From Pisaster brevispinus (Eukaryota > Echinodermata > Asteroidea > Forcipulatida > Asteriidae), in NCBI GenBank assembly GCA_023634235.1, contig JAMKCF010000011.1, positions 8,475,218 to 8,539,217 on the forward strand: a stretch of DNA of 64,000 nt, written 5' to 3'. This document shows, piece after piece, positions 13,101 through 22,100 of the stretch (position 1 is the stretch's first letter; each line of letters begins with the position of its first letter). A program made the position numbers and the translations under genes. The notes below the pieces were generated by a model. The model had not been told where the DNA came from. It saw nothing but the letters and a program-made list of their open reading frames with translations, and searched no databases.

Positions 13101-16100
13101 TGTATCATTTATCTATCTTGACTTTTTTTGAAGCCGATTTCGCAGAAAAGCTTCTTGTGTCCATTTCTGTTGAGTCAATGTTGCTGATGTCAAGAGTGAA
13201 TGCATTACCCATACCCAAGGAAAAAGAAGAAGAAAAAAGCGAGACAAGCTGGCAGATATACAGTGCCGGTACTTGACATTCTCAGGGGGAGGCGGGAAAA
13301 ACATGATAATGTGTGGGCTCATATTCGGTACCTCATGGAGACCAAGGACAAAACAAAAAAGGGAAAACAAAAGGTCTCCACATGGAAATTCTAAAGACCG
13401 GGGTGCTCCACAAGGAAATTTGTGTACAAAGTCTATGGGGAACTGTTAAGTGCAGAGACAAATGAAAGAACAAAAGAATGCTCCACAAGGACGCATTTTT
13501 GAGAATGTGTGTGTGCGTGTTGACACACGGAAGGGCATTTGTGGGGTCCTGACAACAATGGAACAATGGTAATTTCAATAGGAACAATTAGGCCCCACAA
13601 GGGAATTCTTTCGAAAAAGGGAATAATAGAACAACAATAGCAGTATCCCACAAACCGGATCCGTACGGCTGTGTGTGTGCCTTCATATTCACTACCTTAT
13701 GGAGACCGAGAACAAAACAGAAAAGGGAAAACAAAGGGTATCGTTAGGGAAATTCTAAAGACTGGGTTGCTCCACAAGGAATTTTGTGTACAAAGTCTAT
13801 GGGAGGTTCTTAACTACAGGGACAAAGGAAAGAACAAAAGATGTCTCCACAGGGATTCCAAAAAAAGAATGTGTCTGTGTGTGTGAGTGTGGGGGGGGGG
13901 GGTGGTGCTGGTGAAAACATGCATCTGTACCCGTTTTAGATCGGGGGGGTGTTCTCCCCTCCCGTTCCGTTACGCCACAGCAGATTCAACAAGAAAGTGT
14001 ACTTACGTTAAACTGATATTCCTTCTTATCGTCTAGACCCTCAATTACATACTCGTATACAGAACTATCCTGCATTAGAAGAAAAGGGAAGCAAATCAGC
14101 ACTTGCACCCAATTTTTTAAAATTTATGCTCACAACAGTTGGTGTAGATCGGAGTCAATCTGAGTACTTCATAACTTGTTTTCATTGAATTAGGCCTATG
14201 TTTAATTACGGAAGTGGGTGCTTTACCAATTTCTTGTTTTAAAGCTCATGGTATCCTCTTAAAAAACACTAAATATTCATTGAAACTTGAATGCTAAGAA
14301 ATGAAAATAATGCTAATGGAAAAAAACAAAACAAACAAAAACAAAAACATCAGTGAGTTCTCCACATTCACATACCCTTGTGGCAGGAATGACTTCCTCG
14401 CCCCCATGGTTACCACTATTCGGCTGGTCAGGTCGACCCCACATTGCCTTATAAAATATCACGTTGCCATTGGACTGTACAGGTCTATTCCAAGACACTT
14501 TAACATTAACAAGGCCATTTGCTTGCTCCTTCATCTCGACGACGCCCAGGTGTACCGGTTTGCCAGACGTCTGTACCTCTGTAATAAACCGTAATTGCAA
14601 TATTAAATAAAGTAGAACAAACTAACAGAAACGAAACAAAACAAAGAAACACAAACACTACATCAAACAAACACCCCATCAAACAAATACACATATTCGA
14701 AATTTCTGTATATTCTATATTAACCCGTTACAGAATGCTATATAAACTCTTTGTTTTTCTTATTTTTGTTTTTCTTATTTTTTAAATTGTATTTTTGAGT
14801 GGTTAGTTTTGTAAGAATGGGATTCAAGAAATTGTTTCGTCACAGCCTGACGCTACATCTAGTTATGATTCCGATATCGCGGTTCTCAAAGTGCAGGGGC
14901 CGATTTCATACAGCACTAAGATTCATCTTAAGATGAGTTGTCAGTATCACCACAGTGATTTGATTTGTGACATCACACTTTGCTCAGCAATTAGGATTGA
15001 TCAGCAGTTAAGATCAATCTTAGCTATCTGTGAAATCGAGCCCAGGTTCACTGTAATGGACTCGTGGTATACCGTAATCAGAATTAGCACATAACACTAA
15101 ACGAAGGTGGCAACAGGAGCAAGTTATAATTGCTTGAACACCTGCTTCGCTACGTTAAAAGCATCACAATTTGTTAAATTTAATTTGTATATACCTATCA
15201 ATAAACAGTCAATGTTAAAAGTGATTGCGTCAACGCCTAATCTGTTGCACGCCCAACGTTTTTACTACTTCAGGCTCCAAACAGGCAAAAGTTGTGTGTA
15301 AAATACAGAAGAAGAAAAAAACATCGTTCAAATGCATTTCTTTTGACAGAAACTTCTGAAAAATCTTCAGTTTTTAAAGAAATATACGTTTAAAAGCAGA
15401 AGCCATTTATTGGAACTTTTCTTACATAAATCATCAAAGACAAACTAGCCCAATCTTGCTCCTTACTTCTAAACTCCGCTGCGCAAAATAAGTTTCCCAC
15501 CGTAGTTTTTGCTTATAAAGACCTACGAGTTATTAACGTTAGGAACAAAGCCTCCAAAGTTAAAAGACGCATGGTTCGGGATTACGGTAAAGTGGACTAA
15601 ACCATGATTGATTACCTAAACCGCTGCAAAAATCCACGTTCCCCGTCTCCTCGTAACAATCTACAAACGATAAAACAAAGTACTATTAAGTTTAACTCTT
15701 TTGTTTCTTTTCTGTAGGCTTTTAGTCTAAACACTCAAAAGGACTCCCGGGTGAGAATTGACTGGAATTCCAGGTCACACGGGATCTGGCCCAGTTTGTA
15801 GGCCAGTACAATCCGGATCCTGTGTCAAAATGACCCAGAACTGTGTGAAACTGACACACACAATCCCTGTAAAGATCCCGTTTTGAAACCAGCTCCCGGA
15901 TCAGCCTGACCAAGAAATTGGTCAGGCTCCCTGGGACCCAGACTCCGGGTCCATCCAGACCCGGGAGTGTATCAACAAAGCCTCTTATAATGGTGTTCCT
16001 TCTTATGAAATTACAACTAAATATACCCATGCTAAATAAATGAAATTGTAAAACACTGCAATCTATACGCAGACAACATATACATGGAAGTGGGGCTTTG

Positions 16101-19100
16101 TATATGGTATATATTTAGGCCAATCGCTTGTTTAAAAATCGTCAACGTTTTCAAGAAGAAACACTTCTAAAAAAACCCAAACATTTTGGCAAGTCTGTAT
16201 TTTATTTTAAAACATTGTTATCATTTTCAAGTCAAAAAACGATATAGTTTCGTGATTACACTGAATTTCACAAAATTTACAGTTCTTAGTCTTCACGAAC
16301 AACCACATTTCGATTTGCCATTATTTGTACAATTAAGTAAATAGCGATGGCACGGTGCCAAAAGCGAATTTGAGTTTTCACAAACAGACACTTCCGTTTT
16401 CGCATTGGTTTGCACAGACCTCGCTCGCGCAGTTTTCATGAAGAGACTCTTGAATTAAACAGTTAATTACTCATTAAACTTACTGTGGACTAAAATAACA
16501 ACACATTTGCATGATTTGCACTTTCATGCTTGGTAAAATGTCAAAGTTTAAATGGCAAACAGCGTCCGAAACAATGATATTAAAAATAGTTTAATTTCAA
16601 ACGCGGTTTTCTCTAAACATGAAAGTTTGGCTACATGGGCTGAAGTGTCTCTTCGTGTAAACGGTGACGAAATGTTCTCTGTCTTTTCGGGTCTCGTGCT
16701 TAGACATCGCCATTGAAACAAAATGTTAAATTTCATCTATTTCAGGACAAGTTTTCTTACCAGGTGAGAATTCGTACACAGAGGACATCTCCGAGTTTAG
16801 CTGCATCATTCTTCCGTCAACGGTGCGGACCTGAGTAATATGAAAATCAACAAAATTCTTTGTCCGAAACAATCGAAGCCCGTCATAGTTGGAGCCAGGA
16901 TGGGAAGGGGTGGGCGGGGTTGATACTTTATCATGTTCAACAATAGTAAAGTGCTGTTTGGGCAATTTTCCAGCCCGGTTCTTTAAATCCGAATATAATT
17001 CTTTAAACAATCACTTTCCCAAAACACACAATTTCCGGGATTTTTTCGGTCAAACCAATGATAAGCGAATACCGATTCTGTGAATAGAACGCAGAATATT
17101 ACAGAACGAAATAAAGAGAACTTACGGTCAACCGGTACTGGAACCCGTACTCGACGTCAGCAAAAGTCATTGTATTCTCTGACTAAGGGAGAAATGCAAC
17201 ATACAAGAACACCGAGCATTAAATATTATTTGGAACCTGCAGCAAATAACAAAATTCCAATTTTTCAGAGTAATTTTTCTCACAATGCAGATCTTTCTTT
17301 CCAGTTATGCGTTACATGGTTTTATATTATATTATTTTGTTAATAAAGCATGTATTCAAAACGTTTACCCAAGTTAGAAAAGGAACCATCCATGCAAAAC
17401 ATGATAAAGGAATACATTGCTCACAGACGTTTACCTCCTCTTAAGTGCATTGATAACTGCATCGAACAAATCATGTTAACATCTTGTAAAAATCGTGACT
17501 GCATTGAACATACCATGATGAAAACTGTACGCTTAAGCCATTTACTATCGTTTCGTAATGATTGATTTGGAAAGTAATATCACTTTAAAAAAGTGTTGTC
17601 TTTTGTTTTATAACAAGTGTGGAATTTTAAGGTTGCACGGGCAATTTATAGTTCTTCCAACGAACCGAGTATCCCCAGACGAGAAATCAAATTGTTGACC
17701 GAGAATGAATTGTTTGTTTAGCGAGCCCCGCGGCTCATGGTTCTACCGAACGCGTGTCCACACTCCTCCCGTAGATACGAGAGCCTTACTCCGCCGGCTA
17801 CATCACGTTCTCGTGTATTCAATAAGGCCTTCGGACGGGTATTTGGAGTGGCAGGTAATTGCCCAACTTGGGATCAATAGTAATGCTGTTATGATTATTT
17901 TCCATAAAAATTCGACTGGGGGAAAAGCACGTCATTGCATGGCCGACATGGAACTGCAAATCAATAAGAAAAATCGTATACACGGGGACAATATTGGTTT
18001 GACTAATCTAGAATAGATTGACAAACGAATATCTAATAAAAAAACATATAAAAAAAACACCCAGGTTTCTATTATTTTGGAAAATAATAATACACGATTC
18101 AATCAATGGCAATAAAATGTGACTCACTTTCTTGAGTTGTCCGTGTGCATGCTATACACTTGTGTTCTTATTCTGTTCCGTGCATACTAACATGTTTCAA
18201 CTGGATTTAGTGGATGTTAAACATGCCCAACAACATGAAATCAAACTGATCGGATAAAGCCCGTGAACACATTGTACTAATGAACTTCTTGCTTTTTTGC
18301 TGTGTTATTCTGGACGCATGGGGATTCACAACAATTACGTGAGTCCAAAACCGTTGTTATTCCATTTTTCTGCTAATTAACATTTCCCCCAACAGCCTGG
18401 GTTTGGTTACATGAATGAAAAAAGCTCTAAAGTCATCCCTTTCTTATTCATAGCAATGAGTAAATTCTAAGCTTGGGATGTTCCAGTTTTTATTGGACCT
18501 TTACCTTTAAGGCCAAGTAAAATAAGAAACGAGTTTCTCGTCCCCGCCCGCCTCCTTTTTGGCCGCCGCCTCCTTTTTAAAAACTATTTACTATTTTTTT
18601 TTAAAGGGGGAAAAGGAAAAAAGAAAAAAGAAAAAAAAAGAGAGGAAATTTGACTAAAATGATTCAAATCATTTGTTTTGTCATGCATTGCATCAGAATA
18701 CTCAAATAGCACAAAATCTGTGACTAAATATACTTTGGCCAGCCATGTTTAGCATGGCGGCCATCTTGGAAAAAATAGCTAAAATTTGGAAAATAGTAAA
18801 TAGTAGCGCCCTGCCTCCTCCTTTTTTTTTAAAGTCCGGACGAGAAACTCGTTTCTTATTTTACTTGGCCTAAACACCACGCGTACGTTTCCAACATTTA
18901 TCGCTCCCCTTTCCATTTACGGAGCAGGGTGCTCCCAAACGCAATTTTCTGCTGCGTTATTCGAGACTTGTTCTTTTAGTTCTTAAGTGGCCAGATGGAT
19001 ACTGGTGCTCTTGAAACAATCGAAGGCTACTGGATTTTCGGAGCACCCTTATCACCCCAGACGGACCACGGACAGCTGGCCACACAAATCGTCAGCAGTC

Positions 19101-22100
19101 TCCCCAAAGACACAAGGGAGAGACTAGGAAAATGCAATATGGATCTCTAAATGCATGCATTCCAAACCCAGATTTTGTACAACAGACCTAGTTTACAAAA
19201 CACAATGTTTTCATACAATGTGTGCAAACCGGTTGGGGAAGATTAATTAGAAAAGACACGGGATGGAACGGAGGGGGCAACATGGGGAAAATATGTTGAA
19301 AGAGTCTGGAAATACCATCGGGGAGAACCACTATGAGAATACAGATCCAGGTACCGTCTAAAAACAAGGTATTGCAAAGTTGTCAAAAAGAACTAGTACA
19401 AATAAAACCCTCCAACGAGGAACCTGTTTGAGACCGAAGTAATTGCGTTACGTTGTCAGCACGTGCTAGCAAGTATTTTTAGTGGGTTAAAAGGGTTTGT
19501 TTTGAATTTTCTCATTGATTACTGTGTGCTGTGTGTTGTTTACATGTCCAGTTAAAGCCTCGGTATATTTTCATAATTTGGTTCAACTATCATTGACAAT
19601 TTTGACGGACCGATTTTGTGCACAAAGGATGCTGTTTTGTCCTGCTCCTTCGTATCAATTCACTGTCCCATGTTGATTGACAGCCCCTCTAGGACTTGTG
19701 GAATAGTCCAGCTTAGAATATCATGGCATATGAGCTGACCAGTGTGTACGATGTGGTTTAGACAATGGAAAGAGTAAAATATGTCAGCAAAAGCTGACAA
19801 CGTGCCTCTTAAACATCATAGCTTCCCCAAATCAATTGGAATCAGCTTCAAACTTAACAGGCAAACCACAGTAAAACAAAGAAACCTATGTTGAGAAGTG
19901 AGAAAAACAAAAAAATGCAAACATGGTGTTAGGCTGATTAGATAAAGGCGAAGGCTTTTTAGAAGAAAAAAAAAATACAATAAATAAAGTAAAAAATGCC
20001 AACCAGCCAAACAAACACACCAACCCCCCCAAAAAAAAACCCAACAAACAAACACCCAAACAAACAAACAAACAAACACACCAACAAACACCCAAACAAA
20101 CACCCCAAGATAAACAAGTAAATAAAGCTACAAAAACAAAGAAACAATCAAATAAATAAACAAAAAAACAAAGAAACAAAGAAACAAACACAAACAAAGA
20201 ACACAGTGACGAGAGACATGATTAGCCTAATTGCTGAGTTTCAAAAGCATTCTATATAAGGACATTTGTGCCAAACAAGCAAAAAGAAAAAGTAAGTGCT
20301 CAATGGAAGATGAAGAACTGTTTCAACAAAGACTTCCAATTTAGTTTAGCCACATTTATATTGATTGTATTGAAACTGTTCGAAGTAAATGCTGTTTGGA
20401 GGTCAGCGTTTAATTAATGTTCACGAATCCCCTCAAAAGGATGAACAAAAAGCATTAGATAAGACAAACACTTTTTTGTTGAGACAATCACACTTCTTCT
20501 ACAACACAACTCCCTGTAGATCATGAGCCTTTTTCACCAGTGACATTTGCAGTATAATTCAAGTTACTACCGGGAAGGCCAGCTGCAAGGAGTAGCAATT
20601 TCAGTGGTTTACAAGAGGGAATATGGCCCCTCATCCCCTCCCCCCGAGACACCGGGAGGAGGGAGGTAGTCAATCTAGCAAATCACCCGGGACCTTGTGT
20701 CTGTTTTTCCCCGCTGCTGACTATCGATTATCTCCGGTCAGGGATGAAGACAACTCGTAAACTCTTGCCAAGTGGCTGCTTGCATTAGCGAAGGTTTGGT
20801 TAGACGTCTGAACCAATTTAGTTGATGGAGGATAATCTTTAAAATAACATTCTTACGGATAAGTGGAAAAAATTAAGGATTGTCAAGTGCATTTGTAATT
20901 AAGAACGTAGTTGGAAATACTCAATATAAGCAGAAGCAGAATGAACGAAGATTGGGATGAGGGCAAACTTTGAAAAAAAAACCTAAATTCGTCAAATCAT
21001 TTTCAGAGTAAAAAACAAGTTTTATGGCTATCAAAGTGGAACATTTGAAACAAGAAAGAGAAACGCTCTACATAATATGGTGCTAAGGAATATTCATTTA
21101 TAGTGAAATGTAAGTTAAAGAAAAGAGATGTATATGTTTGAAAATAAGTCATTACCCGCAAGGAACAAGACGCAAAAAAAAAAAAAAAAAGGAAAAAAAG
21201 TATAACAGAAATATACAAAGAAATTAATAATATCTCCATAAAGATTTAACTTAGTTACCGTCAAATTATAAGAAACGTCTACAGTACAGCCGACTGACGT
21301 TTCTTCAGCAGTTGATGACTTCTGTAGTTTCACCCCATATCCTGTAAAATCACCCCCTGCATTAAAAAATAAGCACACCGGCACACTTAAACCATGGGTT
21401 TATAATCACAGGCGGTCGGTACTTAAATGAAGCCACACCCCTAAATTTAGCCCTTGTAGTTTAAAACTCCAGTGTCAGACTTGACCCAGATACTAGGACC
21501 CAGGGGGTTTGACCAATTCTTGGTTCAGGTTGATCCTAAAAAAGTATTACAAATGGGATTGCAACTCGGATTCTGCGACTGTTTAATCCATTTCAGAGTC
21601 TGGGTCATAGTGACCCAAAATGGGTCAGGCCCCACGAGACCCGGAATCCGGGGCAAGTCTGACCCGGGAGTTTTCAGAGTGTGAAGTAAATCTTGTCACA
21701 CCCCATTTAAAAATGTATTCCGAAATGACCTGTAGCCCCAACCGTGAGCTTTACTCGAACCCAAACACTTTACCATAGAATGTAACCCCACCCAAATGAA
21801 AGTACGAGGTTGAGGCAACTTTTTATGCCGTGCTGCATCTTGGTATGAAATGGGCTACGCGTGGGGCAGGGCTACATTTCGGTCTTGGGGGACATCTAGG
21901 TGCCGAAAAGGTGTAAGATACATTTTCTGAATCAACTGACCCGGAATAAAAATTTACTTTATTATACTCCTTTTAATCAACGTTTCTGTGAGGTCAGGCT
22001 CCGTGAGACTGGTGAGACATGCTTTTCCCCCACAAATATTAAAGAACAGTAAGACATGAGGGTTAAGGGCCATACAAGAGCACATCCTTATTGGACTTGA

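Noticed and set aside
16741..16990. Extending RTK-A exon 5 upstream into the longer open frame
   Set aside because: The open frame continues, but the TTTTCATATTACTCAG acceptor gives the exact 70-nt length and phase of RTK-B exon 5.
17705..18016. 103-aa plus-strand frame in intron 3 of RTK-A
   Set aside because: No splice context, no recognisable domain, antisense to a well-supported gene, and composition like neighbouring intron.
19816..20197. Minus-strand Cys/Phe/Leu-rich frames of about 100 aa
   Set aside because: They are translations of a CAAA-rich low-complexity tract. The same effect is seen at 22063-22462 and 26428-26677.
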